DNA of 64,000 nucleotides from Pontibacter mucosus (GTDB taxonomy: Bacteria; Bacteroidota; Bacteroidia; Cytophagales; Hymenobacteraceae): NCBI RefSeq assembly GCF_003054055.1, contig NZ_QBKI01000016.1:21140-85139 (forward strand), in the 5' to 3' direction. Numbering within the stretch: the first letter of the stretch is position 1; every line of letters starts with the position of its first letter. Positions 47,376 to 56,415 of this stretch are shown piece after piece. A program made the position numbers and the translations under genes. Below the pieces are notes generated by a model. The model saw nothing but the letters and a program-made list of their open reading frames with translations. It did not search any database and had not been told where the DNA came from.

Positions 47376-48599
47376 ATGAAACAACTTTACTTGCTCCTGT
47401 TTTTCACGCTCACCTTGAGCACTGCATATAGCCAGAAAGACTTCCGCGAGGGTTATATTATCCTGAAAGGTGATACCATCAGGGGATTGGTGGATTACAG
47501 AGGCGATCCCAAAAGCGCACGTGTTGCCTCGTTTAAATCATCCCCATCCGGAGAAATTCACACTTATACGTCAGAGGACATTTCGGGCTATGGCTTCGAT
47601 AAGGAGAGCAAACTATTTGTGTCGAAGCTTATCCCCAGCAGTGACTCTACAGGTTCTGTCGGTCAGAAGGTTTTCCTCAGCATACTAGCAAGAGGAAGGG
47701 TAACACTTTATTACTACCGTGATACCTATAGGGAAAATCATTACTATCTGGAGAAGGACACCTTACTGGCTGAGCTCGTGGAAACTACCTACCGGAAAAC
47801 AGACCCGGCCACGGGCAGAACTTTTGTGGGCACTAACAAGCAGTACACTGCAGTTCTCAATACAGTTCTCTCTGACTGCCAAAGCCTGACCACTGACCAA
47901 ATCAACTCCGTAATTTTAGCCCACAGATCCCTCATCCATATCATCAACAAGTATAACGAATGCCTGGGAGGCAATAGCAGGAGCTACCAACATCAGAAAG
48001 AAAAAGCAAAAGTGACGTTAGGGCCGGTTCTGCTCTATAGCCAGGCTGAGCTGATTTTCAAAGATGAGCCGGTACTTACCCAAATGCACTTCCAGAACAA
48101 GAAATTGATGGGAGGCGGCTTAAGCATAAACCTGGTTCTTCCTGAGCTGAGCGAAAAACTTTCACTGCAGGCTAACCTGCTGTATATCCCTTACAAGTAT
48201 AGCGACACTTATACTACCACGGGCGAGTTTTCTTACCGGCATGACGTAGCGCTTGATCTGGCCTATCTTAAGCTTCCGCTTCAGGTGAGGTATACTTACC
48301 CCAAAGGTAAATTCCGGCCTTTTATCAACACCGGATTTATGGTAGGTGTAGCAGTTAAAGCAGATTACACAAATTGGGCAACTAGTGTAAGGGATGAAAA
48401 TTTCAGACATAAATACAGCCCCATCGCTTTCAGAGACCTGACACAGGGCCTTACTGCAGGTGCAGGTCTGGCAACAACGCTTAATGGCCATACTTTATCA
48501 TTGGAGGCACGCATTGAGCGGAACAATGGTATAACAGTTCCAACCCAACTCACCACAACCATGCATAATTTCAATATCCTGCTGAGTTACGGCTTCTGA
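47376..48599 (+). CDS. Outer-membrane beta-barrel protein (PorT-like), tandem paralogue 1
   Basis: 407 residues from the ATG at 47376, which starts a clean signal peptide (MKQLYLLLFFTLTLSTAYSQKDF); the in-frame ATG at 47298 lies in the dnaK terminator tail and is unlikely. The N-terminal half (DFREGYIILKGDTIRGLVDYRGDPKSARVASFKS) is a periplasmic-type domain; the C-terminal half is an outer-membrane barrel (LGPVLLYSQAELIF, LAYLKLPLQVRYTYPKGKFRPFINTGFMVG, QGLTAGAGLATTL) ending LLSYGF. Its closest relative in the window is the next gene, similar along the whole length. The function is unknown. Confidence 0.85.
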   Translation: MKQLYLLLFFTLTLSTAYSQKDFREGYIILKGDTIRGLVDYRGDPKSARVASFKSSPSGEIHTYTSEDISGYGFDKESKLFVSKLIPSSDSTGSVGQKVFLSILARGRVTLYYYRDTYRENHYYLEKDTLLAELVETTYRKTDPATGRTFVGTNKQYTAVLNTVLSDCQSLTTDQINSVILAHRSLIHIINKYNECLGGNSRSYQHQKEKAKVTLGPVLLYSQAELIFKDEPVLTQMHFQNKKLMGGGLSINLVLPELSEKLSLQANLLYIPYKYSDTYTTTGEFSYRHDVALDLAYLKLPLQVRYTYPKGKFRPFINTGFMVGVAVKADYTNWATSVRDENFRHKYSPIAFRDLTQGLTAGAGLATTLNGHTLSLEARIERNNGITVPTQLTTTMHNFNILLSYGF

Positions 48600-48603
48600 A
48601 TGT

Positions 48604-48643
48604 AGCGCCCTAGTTACTCTTACCACACAGTAACTAGGGCGCT
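48604..48643 (+). terminator. Hairpin between the tandem barrel genes
   Basis: Perfect 15-bp stem agcgccctagttact / agtaactagggcgct with a 10-base loop and no T tract; a likely transcript-end or message-stabilising structure. Confidence 0.75.
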
Positions 48644-48788
48644 GTACTATAGTTGCCTTCTACCCTACCTCAGCTTTGTACCAGATACCCCTCCGGTAAA
48701 GGACGTTTACGAACCCTGGATACATAAAACTGAGCAGGCTACACAATCTATACCTGCATACTTATACTTCCATAAATCTTTCAAACCC

Positions 48789-50051
48789 ATGAAACAACTT
48801 TACACAGTACTGATTTTCTTTACCCTTAACACATCTGCTTTCGCCCAACAGGACTTCCGCAAAGGTTATATTATACAGAATGGCGACACGCTAAAGGGCT
48901 ATGTAGACTACCGCGGTGACAGGCGAAGCGCTCTGGTTGCCTCTTTTAAGCCAGACCTGGAGAGCCGGGAGCGTAGCTTCGGACCAGATGCAATTGATGG
49001 ATATGGCTTTGAGAAAGAGAACAAGATATTTGAGTCTAAAACTGTCCCCGCAACAAGTCCTGACACACAGCCCCTCTCCTTGTTTGTGAATACCTTGGTA
49101 AAAGGGCATGCCAGTATTTACTATTACCGAGATGCCATGGATGCAGAGCATTACTATTTATCCATGAACGATGGAGCGCTGGTTGAGCTGCTGGAACAAG
49201 AGTACTACCATCGGGACCCCGGAACCGGCAGAAATTATAAAGTAACCAGAAAGTTATTCAGCAACACGCTGGCCAACGCTTTCTCTGCGTGCAATAGCCT
49301 GTCTGAGGAAAGGTTCCAAAGGCTAAGACTTAGCGCCAACTCGCTTACGGATATAGCACTTGAGTATAATCGGTGCGTTAACCCGGCCAGCCTTGTGCAT
49401 GAGCAGGAAAAAAGAAAAGTGAAGGTTACCATAGGACCTGTGGTCGCTTTTACCAGTTCCTCCCTTACATTCAAAGGCGACACCTACCTGAGCAGGTCTT
49501 CGTTTACAGATGAATCTCCCACAGTGGCAGGAGGTGTGGCTACCAACTTCACAGTTCCACAACTCAGCGAGAAGGTTTCCTTACAGGTTGAGCTGCTCTA
49601 TGTCCCCAACAAGTTCTACGCTTTACTGGAAGAGAAAAAAAGTTTTGGAAGTACCACGACCTATGAAACCATGTTTGATCTAGCTTACCTGAAGCTCCCT
49701 GTGCAGGTTCGCTATACCTATCCACGCGGGCAGCTGCGACCTTTCCTGAATGCAGGCCTGGTGGTTGGGCATGCCATTAAGGATGAAAACCAAGTACTTA
49801 GGAGTACGGGGTATGGAGCTCCCGAATCTCAACCTAGTTCCTACCCCGCCATCCCGGGAAATGGTATGAGCGATGGGTTCAGGAGATTTACCCAGGGCTT
49901 AACGGCAGGGGCTGGCTTAGCCTATCCTTTCCAAAAAGGCACCGTCTCGCTGGAAGCCCGCTACGAGCGAAACAATGGCATGTCTTACATTAATGGAATT
50001 AGCTCTACTGTGAGCACGCTATACATTATGCTAGGATATGGCTTTCGATAA
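48789..50051 (+). CDS. Outer-membrane beta-barrel protein (PorT-like), tandem paralogue 2
   Basis: 420 residues with signal peptide (MKQLYTVLIFFTLNTSAFAQ). Its layout matches the preceding gene block for block: DFRKGYIIQNGDTLKGYVDYRGDRRSALVASFKP against DFREGYIILKGDTIRGLVDYRGD; LAYLKLPVQVRYTYPRGQLRPFLNAGLVVGHA; FTQGLTAGAGLAYPF; and a final aromatic-tail strand (MLGYGFR). An insert near GYGAPESQPSSYPAIPG enlarges one surface loop. The two genes arose by tandem duplication and have since diverged, most in the predicted loops. Confidence 0.85.
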   Translation: MKQLYTVLIFFTLNTSAFAQQDFRKGYIIQNGDTLKGYVDYRGDRRSALVASFKPDLESRERSFGPDAIDGYGFEKENKIFESKTVPATSPDTQPLSLFVNTLVKGHASIYYYRDAMDAEHYYLSMNDGALVELLEQEYYHRDPGTGRNYKVTRKLFSNTLANAFSACNSLSEERFQRLRLSANSLTDIALEYNRCVNPASLVHEQEKRKVKVTIGPVVAFTSSSLTFKGDTYLSRSSFTDESPTVAGGVATNFTVPQLSEKVSLQVELLYVPNKFYALLEEKKSFGSTTTYETMFDLAYLKLPVQVRYTYPRGQLRPFLNAGLVVGHAIKDENQVLRSTGYGAPESQPSSYPAIPGNGMSDGFRRFTQGLTAGAGLAYPFQKGTVSLEARYERNNGMSYINGISSTVSTLYIMLGYGFR

Positions 50052-50101
50052 ACGCTACATAAAGTAACTGCTGACTCGACCGTACCTTTTCTATTCTTCA
50101 T

Positions 50102-50153
50102 ACCCCGTCCTGTAATAGCTCAATATTGCTGCCAGCCTGTTACAGGACGGGGT
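50102..50153 (+). terminator. Hairpin after barrel paralogue 2
   Basis: Stem accccgtcctgtaa / ttacaggacggggt with a 24-base loop, ~50 bp past the stop; no strong T tail. Confidence 0.65.
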
Positions 50154-50701
50154 TACTGAACCTGCGCCGGCTTATTTCTATACCCTAAAAAGTATAATTC
50201 ACACATCCTTCCTACACACACCGGCCCAGTTTTCCTCTTCCGAAACCGCACAACTAAAATATAATTATTTAATTATAATATTGAATCACATCACCCCATA
50301 AAGAATAGGTCATCCCAAACCTATTTATACCATAACCCTCTGATTCGCTAAACGTACCGTCCTGCCACCTTGATAGCAACTTTTAAAGCGCCAGCTTAAC
50401 CTTACAAACAATTTATAAACTATTCCGTGAACGGCTTTGTTCGACTTTAAATAATTATCACTATTGCAGTAGTTTATCCCTATACAGGAAGATAAAAACA
50501 ATACAATTTCAATTACTTGCATTTTACCGGTTATATGGCAAATTTTTACGCTTTAACTTCCCTTTGCAAAGAACAGGCATGGGGGCACATGTTTACCAAA
50601 GTTTACTGCCCCTCTCCCTCCCTCTCGGCGCGAGTACCTCAGAAAAGTTTTGCCTGCGGCACCTCTCTGGCATAGCCATGCGTTAAATAAGTGTTGTGGT
50701 T
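50154..50701. other. AT-rich spacer before the T9SS cargo gene
   Basis: About 550 bp without a gene, AT-rich at 50255-50345 and 50400-50540. It holds one AAGTATA (about 50192) and presumably the promoter of the beta-helix gene, though no clean TAnnTTTG box is visible. Confidence 0.45.
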
Positions 50702-53700
50702 ATGAGAATCATTTCAGCAGCCCTCAGTTTGCTGATGGTACTAGGTTATTTTTGCGCTCATGCCGAAACCTACTATGTCAGCAGTACCGGCAATGATGAG
50801 AACTCCGGCTTCTCCAAAACATCTGCCTGGGCAAGTATAGACAAGGTAAACTCTACGCTGCTAGTGCCTGGCGACACGGTGCTTTTTGAAGGAGAAGTGA
50901 TATTTACAGGAAGCCTGGGCTTTGAGGAAGGGGTAAAAGGTACTCCGCAGCACCCGATTGTGTTTGGCTCCTACGGAACCGGAAGAGCCGTGATCAGGAG
51001 CGGAGCCCAGAAAGGCTTTTGGCTCTACAATACCTCCGGCTTTAAGATAGAGAACCTGGTGTTTGAAGGCGCTGGCAGAACAATCAGCACAACGGCCGGG
51101 ATGGACATTTACATGGATCTGCTCAGCGCCAGCCTGCCTTATATCGCTATCCATAATGTAGAAGTATACGGCTATCGCGAGGCGGGCATCAGCATTGGCA
51201 GTTGGGATACTGACAAGGGCTTTCGTGATGTCTCTGTCACCAACACCTCCTCCCATGATAACGGGGATGCGGGCATAGCCATTTGGGCGCAGGACGGAAT
51301 CCTGGCGCACCAGAATGTCTACATTGGCCACTCCAAAGCCTACAACAATGCAGGTATTCCTACCAAGACCCACTCTCACAGCGGCAACGGCATTGTCATA
51401 GGCGGAGTTGACGGGGGTGTGATCGAATACTGCGAAGCCTATAATAACGGTTGGCTAAACGCCTGGGCCAGTGGCGGCCCCGTGGGGATCTGGTGCTACG
51501 CCAGCAACAACGTTATCATACAGTACAACGAATCCCACCATAACAAAACGGGCACTACCAAGGACGGCGGCGGGTTTGACATCGACGGCGGCAGCACGAA
51601 CTGCATCTTGCAGTATAACTACTCCCATGATAACGAGGGCGCTGGCTATCTTTTAGCTCAATACTCCGGTGCCAAAGAGATGAAAAACCTGACCATCCGT
51701 TACAACATCAGCGAGAATGACGGCAGGAAAAACGGCTACGGTGCCATCCACCTCTGGTCCTCCGGCTCAAACGGCGGTATCCAGAATGCCCAAATCTACA
51801 ACAACACGATTTACCTGACGCCAGCACCGAGCGGGTCAACGAAAGCAGTTTGGGTGCAATCAGGGGGAACGACGGTGGCGACCTTCCGCAACAACCTGTT
51901 TGTGACAACCGGCGGCGTAAGGCTGGTGCAGGTGGACTCCAAGGTGACAACAAATGTGCGGTTTGAGGGAAATAATTACTGGTCGTCTGGTGCTACACCT
52001 TCGTTTAGTTGGGCGGGCAAGGCTTACAACTCGCTCGCAAGCTGGCGCACGGCTACTTTACAGGAATACCGAAATGGCGAGGCCCTGGGTTATGCCCTCG
52101 ATCCGAAGCTGGAGGCGCCGGGTAAAAGTATAACCATTGCCGATCCGAAGCTACTTTATACCTTGGATGGCTATAGGCTGCAACGCACCTCTCCCCTGGT
52201 TGGTAAAGGGCTGAACCTAGCGGTGGAATTCGGCATCGACGCTGGTAAGAGAGACTTCTGGGGCAACAGCATTACACAGCGAAAGGACCTTTGTATAGGA
52301 GCGCACCAGGTGACCAACAGCAGCCGCGCCTGCCTGTACGGGGGGCCGCAGCCACTCACCTTTGGCCTTATCGCCGCAGGCACCTATAGCGGACCGGGCG
52401 TGGCAGATGGTTTGTTTACCCCACAGGAAGCGGGCGAGGGAAATCATGCTTTGGCTTATACTTACACCAATGAGCTGGGAGAGGCGCAAACAACCCATCA
52501 TACCGTCAGGGTAATCGACACAAAGGAAACTGCGTGGACAGGCAAAGGCGGCTCCTCTGATTGGTTCGACAGCCAGAATTGGACAAGCTGTGTTCCTACG
52601 CCTTCCATCAGTGCCAGCATTCCGGTTTCGGCAGAGGCAACACCAACTTACCCGGTTATTGAACAGGGCAAGCATGCCAAGGTACTTAACCTGCATACGG
52701 CAGGATCTCTGATGCTGGAACAGGATGCCACACTGGAGATTTTCGGCACTTTGTCGGGTGCAGGGCTGCAAACCCACCCCTCTTCCAGCGTTATCCTGAA
52801 CAGCGACGCCCAGCAGGTAGTGCCCGGCGGCTCCTATGGCAATCTGGTATTAACCGGCCCAGGCCCCAGAAAGCTGCAGGACGACGTCATCGTTACAAAC
52901 CTCCTGGATTTGGGGCAGGGGAAAGTATACCTGGACGGTAAAAACCTTACCCTTTCGGAGCAGGCCACCATTACCAACTACAATGCCAGCAGCTACATCG
53001 TAGCGGATGGGGAAGGCAGGTTAACCTATCAGGCGCTGGGAGCAGGAAGCCAAAGGGTATTCCCAATCGGAACTGCCAAGGGCTACGCACCCGTTAAACT
53101 TACCAACAAGGGTACACCAGACAACTTCAGCATTGGGGTGGAAGAAAGAAGCCAGGTAATTACTTCCTTAGCGGAACAGGCCACCTCCATCAACAAAACG
53201 TGGCACATAGATGAGGCAGTGACAGGAGGCTCTGATGTGACCATGGTGCTGCAATGGAGCCGATACGACGAGCCGGAGTATTTTAACAGGTACGAAAGTT
53301 TCGTAGGCCACTATGAAGACGAGGCATGGCAGGTGATGGAAGAAAGCATGGGCACTGTAACACAGGGCAGCATTCCGGATATGTATAACATCACCCTAAG
53401 CGGTGTGTCCTCCTTCTCTCCGTTTACAGTGGCCAGCACCAGCTCTGCGCCGGCCCCTCTGCCTGTCACGTTAGCTAAATTTACTGCCGCCCGCCAGGGT
53501 GCCGATGCCCTGCTGGCCTGGGAAACAGCCTCTGAGATAAATAATGCAGGCTTCGAAGTGGAGGTTTCGGGAGACGGGATAACATTCAGGCAGCTTGGGT
53601 TTGTCAAGAGCAAGTCCCCCAACTCCCAAGCAAAACTATCCTATACTTTCCGTGATTCGGAAGCCGGCAAGGCGGGCATACAGTATTATCGGCTCCGGCA

Positions 53701-54016
53701 GGTGGATTTGGACGGCACTGCCTCCTACTCTGCTGTGAAGGCGGTGTCATTCCCGCGCGCTGAACTCAATTTTTCGGTGTACCCCAATCCTTTCTTTGAC
53801 AGGATCATGTTCGAGATCGAATCCCCTGACAGCGGGACGCTGGCTCTGACCTTGACCGACGCGAAGGGACTCCAGGTTTTGCAGACTTCCGTGCTGCTAC
53901 CAAAAGGGCTTACAAGACTTCCCATCAGCTTATCGCAGGTACAGAAGCCAGGCTTCTACTACCTTACTGCTCACCTGGATGGCAAGTCGTACCATTTCAA
54001 GCTTGTAAAACGATAG
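50702..54016 (+). CDS. Large secreted parallel beta-helix protein with T9SS type A sorting domain
   Basis: 1104 residues from the ATG at 50702 (a GTG two codons upstream is less likely). Signal peptide MRIISAALSLLMVLGYFCAHA. Residues ~23-540 form a right-handed beta-helix of the polysaccharide lyase/glycosidase type: TYYVSSTGNDENSGFSKTSAWAS is the typical opening, followed by repeats such as VIEYCEAYNNGW, IIQYNESHHNKTG and ILQYNYSHDNEGAGYL. The middle region has WTGKGGSSDWFDSQNWTSCVP-type repeats. The last ~80 residues are the T9SS C-terminal signal (SVYPNPFFDRIMFEIES…GFYYLTAHLDGKSYHFKLVKR), so it is exported by the T9SS and probably attached to the surface. An enzymatic function is possible but not shown. 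Confidence 0.85.
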   Translation: MRIISAALSLLMVLGYFCAHAETYYVSSTGNDENSGFSKTSAWASIDKVNSTLLVPGDTVLFEGEVIFTGSLGFEEGVKGTPQHPIVFGSYGTGRAVIRSGAQKGFWLYNTSGFKIENLVFEGAGRTISTTAGMDIYMDLLSASLPYIAIHNVEVYGYREAGISIGSWDTDKGFRDVSVTNTSSHDNGDAGIAIWAQDGILAHQNVYIGHSKAYNNAGIPTKTHSHSGNGIVIGGVDGGVIEYCEAYNNGWLNAWASGGPVGIWCYASNNVIIQYNESHHNKTGTTKDGGGFDIDGGSTNCILQYNYSHDNEGAGYLLAQYSGAKEMKNLTIRYNISENDGRKNGYGAIHLWSSGSNGGIQNAQIYNNTIYLTPAPSGSTKAVWVQSGGTTVATFRNNLFVTTGGVRLVQVDSKVTTNVRFEGNNYWSSGATPSFSWAGKAYNSLASWRTATLQEYRNGEALGYALDPKLEAPGKSITIADPKLLYTLDGYRLQRTSPLVGKGLNLAVEFGIDAGKRDFWGNSITQRKDLCIGAHQVTNSSRACLYGGPQPLTFGLIAAGTYSGPGVADGLFTPQEAGEGNHALAYTYTNELGEAQTTHHTVRVIDTKETAWTGKGGSSDWFDSQNWTSCVPTPSISASIPVSAEATPTYPVIEQGKHAKVLNLHTAGSLMLEQDATLEIFGTLSGAGLQTHPSSSVILNSDAQQVVPGGSYGNLVLTGPGPRKLQDDVIVTNLLDLGQGKVYLDGKNLTLSEQATITNYNASSYIVADGEGRLTYQALGAGSQRVFPIGTAKGYAPVKLTNKGTPDNFSIGVEERSQVITSLAEQATSINKTWHIDEAVTGGSDVTMVLQWSRYDEPEYFNRYESFVGHYEDEAWQVMEESMGTVTQGSIPDMYNITLSGVSSFSPFTVASTSSAPAPLPVTLAKFTAARQGADALLAWETASEINNAGFEVEVSGDGITFRQLGFVKSKSPNSQAKLSYTFRDSEAGKAGIQYYRLRQVDLDGTASYSAVKAVSFPRAELNFSVYPNPFFDRIMFEIESPDSGTLALTLTDAKGLQVLQTSVLLPKGLTRLPISLSQVQKPGFYYLTAHLDGKSYHFKLVKR

Positions 54017-54057
54017 ACAAAGTACAAAGCCTTGGGCATAGGCAATTATACACCATC

Positions 54058-54089
54058 GAGGCAGATAGCAGCACTATCTGCCTCTTTTC
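54058..54089 (+). terminator. Terminator of the T9SS cargo gene
   Basis: Stem gaggcagatag / ctatctgcctc, 5-base loop, tttt tail; it separates the cargo gene from the exporter operon. Confidence 0.88.
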
Positions 54090-54262
54090 GTTACAACAAC
54101 CCTAAACCATAAAACTTTTTCAACAATTAATTATACACAACTCACAGACTTCCGTATAAGTTACGATTAAGGGCGCTACCCGGTGAAAAGCCGCTTCGCA
54201 CATGCAGCACCCCAGCCATTCATCAGTGTGGCGTAACTTAATCCAGCTTTTTGAGGAGTTTC

Positions 54263-55117
54263 ATGTCTGTACCAAAGGATAAATGGGATTGGGAAATTAC
54301 CAGCCAAACGAGTTACTGGGGAGCCGGTCTGCGTGAGCTATGGTCTTTTCGGCACCTGCTGGAGGGGCTGGTAAAACGAAACTTCCTGCTGCGCTACCAG
54401 CAAACCATATTGGGCCCCTTTTGGATACTTTTCCCGCCACTCCTGACCCTGGTCACGTATGTGCTTGTTTTCGGGAAGCTGGTAGGGATCTCCACCGGCA
54501 CGCTCCCCCCGGTGCTGTTCTATTTTGCCGGCATCATACTTTGGAGCTTCTTTAACGACTGCTTCACGGGCACTGCCACCACGTTCCGCGACAATGTGCA
54601 CCTGTTCAGCAAAGTATACTTCCCCAGAATCATCATCCCCCTGTCGGTCATACACACGCAGCTGTACAACTTTCTGATCCAGTTCCTGTTGATGCTGCTC
54701 CTGGTGGCCTATTACTGGTTTTTCCAAGGGCTGCGCCTATCGCTAAGTATAACTATACTTTGGTTCCCGGTGGTGTTGCTTGCCACGGCGCTGCTGGCGC
54801 TGGGGATGGGCTTGTTTTTCTCGGTGCTCACGGCCAAGTACCGCGACATGAGCTATGTGATTAACCTGGGAGTACGCTTACTGATGTATGTGACGCCCGT
54901 CATTTACCCCTTGTCTGCCGTTCCGGAGAAAGTGCGATGGCTGGTACAGCTCAATCCTCTGTCGCCACTGTTTGAGGCATTCCGCCTTTCCCTGCTGGGG
55001 GAAGGTACCGTGTCGGCCTGGCAGCTGGCTTATAGCATTCTATTTTCGGCAGTATTTTTCGGCGCCTCGCTGCTCCTGTTTAACAAGCAGGGGGATAAAC
55101 TAATCGATGTTGTGTAA
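54263..55117 (+). CDS. ABC-2 type polysaccharide export permease (Wzm-like)
   Basis: A 284-residue inner-membrane subunit that moves lipid-linked polysaccharide across the inner membrane. The N-terminal amphipathic part (WGAGLRELWSFRHLLEGLVKRNFLLRYQQTILGPFWIL) is the hallmark of Wzm/TagG/KpsM-type permeases. About six membrane segments follow, plus the late motif MYVTPVIYPLSAVPEKVRWLVQLNPLSPLFEAFR. I start it at the ATG at 54263, preceded at a suitable distance by gaggag, instead of the TTG at 54251. It is the first gene of a tightly packed operon that continues to 62380. Confidence 0.93.
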   Translation: MSVPKDKWDWEITSQTSYWGAGLRELWSFRHLLEGLVKRNFLLRYQQTILGPFWILFPPLLTLVTYVLVFGKLVGISTGTLPPVLFYFAGIILWSFFNDCFTGTATTFRDNVHLFSKVYFPRIIIPLSVIHTQLYNFLIQFLLMLLLVAYYWFFQGLRLSLSITILWFPVVLLATALLALGMGLFFSVLTAKYRDMSYVINLGVRLLMYVTPVIYPLSAVPEKVRWLVQLNPLSPLFEAFRLSLLGEGTVSAWQLAYSILFSAVFFGASLLLFNKQGDKLIDVV

Positions 55118-55121
55118 ACGT

Positions 55122-56411
55122 ATGGCAGACAAGATCATACAGGTAGAGAATATTTCCAAGCTATACCGTTTGGGCACCATCGGCACGGGCTCTTTCCGGC
55201 AGGACCTGCAATGGTGGTGGAACCTGTATGTGCGGGGCAGAAAGGATCCATTTTTCCACCTGGATAAAACCGCCCCTCCTGGCATAGCTGCCGACCAGAT
55301 ATGGGCGCTGCGCGATGTGAGCTTCGATGTGAAGCAGGGGGAATCTATGGGCATTGTGGGCAGCAACGGCTCCGGCAAATCCACACTCCTAAAAATCATC
55401 TCCCGGATCGTGAAGCCTACCACAGGCGCAGTGCGGGGAAGAGGCAAGGTAAGCAGTCTGCTGGAGGTGGGCACAGGCTTTAACAAGGAGCTAACCGGAC
55501 GCGAGAATATTTACATCAGCGGCTACATCCTGGGCATGAACAAAGCCGAGGTGGCTGCTAAGTTCGATGAGATTGTAGCTTTTTCAGGGATTGAGGAGTT
55601 TGTGGATACGCCCGTAAAGCGCTATTCCTCGGGCATGTACGTGCGCCTGGCTTTTGCCGTGGCCGCCCACCTCGAGCCCGATATCCTGATCGTGGACGAA
55701 GTGCTGGCCGTAGGCGACGCCGATTTTCAGAAGAAGTGCCTGGGCAAGATGCGGGAAGTATCGCAAGCTGAAGGTCGTACCATCCTATTCGTGAGCCACA
55801 ACATGCAGGCCGTCAACACCCTCTGTGATAGGGCTATTTGGCTGAACAAGGGGCAGATGCTGGAAATGGGACCATCCTCTGCCGTGGTAAACAAGTATAT
55901 CGCCAGCCTTCAGAAACTACAGCTGGGTCAGAAGTGGGAAACTCCACAGGAAGCTCCCGGGAACAAGTTTATACGTTTCAAGCAAGTGGAGCTTATCCCG
56001 CATGTCGAGCATTCGGACGGCATCATCGACGTCCGGACCCCGCTAACAGTCAAGTTTCAGTTCTGGAATATGCTCGAGGAGATGAGCCTGAACGTGGGTA
56101 TCGTATTATACTCTTACACGGGCGACTGCATTTTCGATCTGCTTTCCCCGGCCCTGCACTGCCACACTGGTATGGTGGAGGGCGAGTGCACCATCCCCGG
56201 CAACTTCCTCAACGACGGCTCCTACTACATCACCCTGACAATCGCCAAAGAAGCCTCTATCCCGGTGTATAACCTGGATGAGTGCCTTTCCTTTGATGTG
56301 GAGGACTATCGGGCAGACATCTGCTATTTTGAGAAATGGTGGGGAGCGGTACGGCCCAAATTCCCGTTCAGGCTGGAGAATCACCAGGAAGTGTGTCAGT
56401 TAAGCAGGTAG
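55122..56411 (+). CDS. Polysaccharide ABC exporter ATP-binding protein with C-terminal glycan-binding domain (Wzt-like)
   Basis: 429 residues from the ATG at 55122 (MADKIIQVENISKLYRLG); another ATG at 55107 overlaps the permease gene. The ATPase part has Walker A GSNGSGKST (about 79-87), the signature SSGMYVRLAFA (about 168) and Walker B ILIVDEVLAVGD (about 188). Residues ~265-429 form an extra beta-rich domain as in Wzt of O8/O9a-type E. coli, which reads the capped end of the finished glycan and so sets which polymer is exported. Such C-domains usually recognise a terminal modification such as methyl or phosphomethyl; a methyltransferase fusion is encoded two genes downstream. Confidence 0.93.
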   Translation: MADKIIQVENISKLYRLGTIGTGSFRQDLQWWWNLYVRGRKDPFFHLDKTAPPGIAADQIWALRDVSFDVKQGESMGIVGSNGSGKSTLLKIISRIVKPTTGAVRGRGKVSSLLEVGTGFNKELTGRENIYISGYILGMNKAEVAAKFDEIVAFSGIEEFVDTPVKRYSSGMYVRLAFAVAAHLEPDILIVDEVLAVGDADFQKKCLGKMREVSQAEGRTILFVSHNMQAVNTLCDRAIWLNKGQMLEMGPSSAVVNKYIASLQKLQLGQKWETPQEAPGNKFIRFKQVELIPHVEHSDGIIDVRTPLTVKFQFWNMLEEMSLNVGIVLYSYTGDCIFDLLSPALHCHTGMVEGECTIPGNFLNDGSYYITLTIAKEASIPVYNLDECLSFDVEDYRADICYFEKWWGAVRPKFPFRLENHQEVCQLSR

Positions 56412-56415
56412 AATC

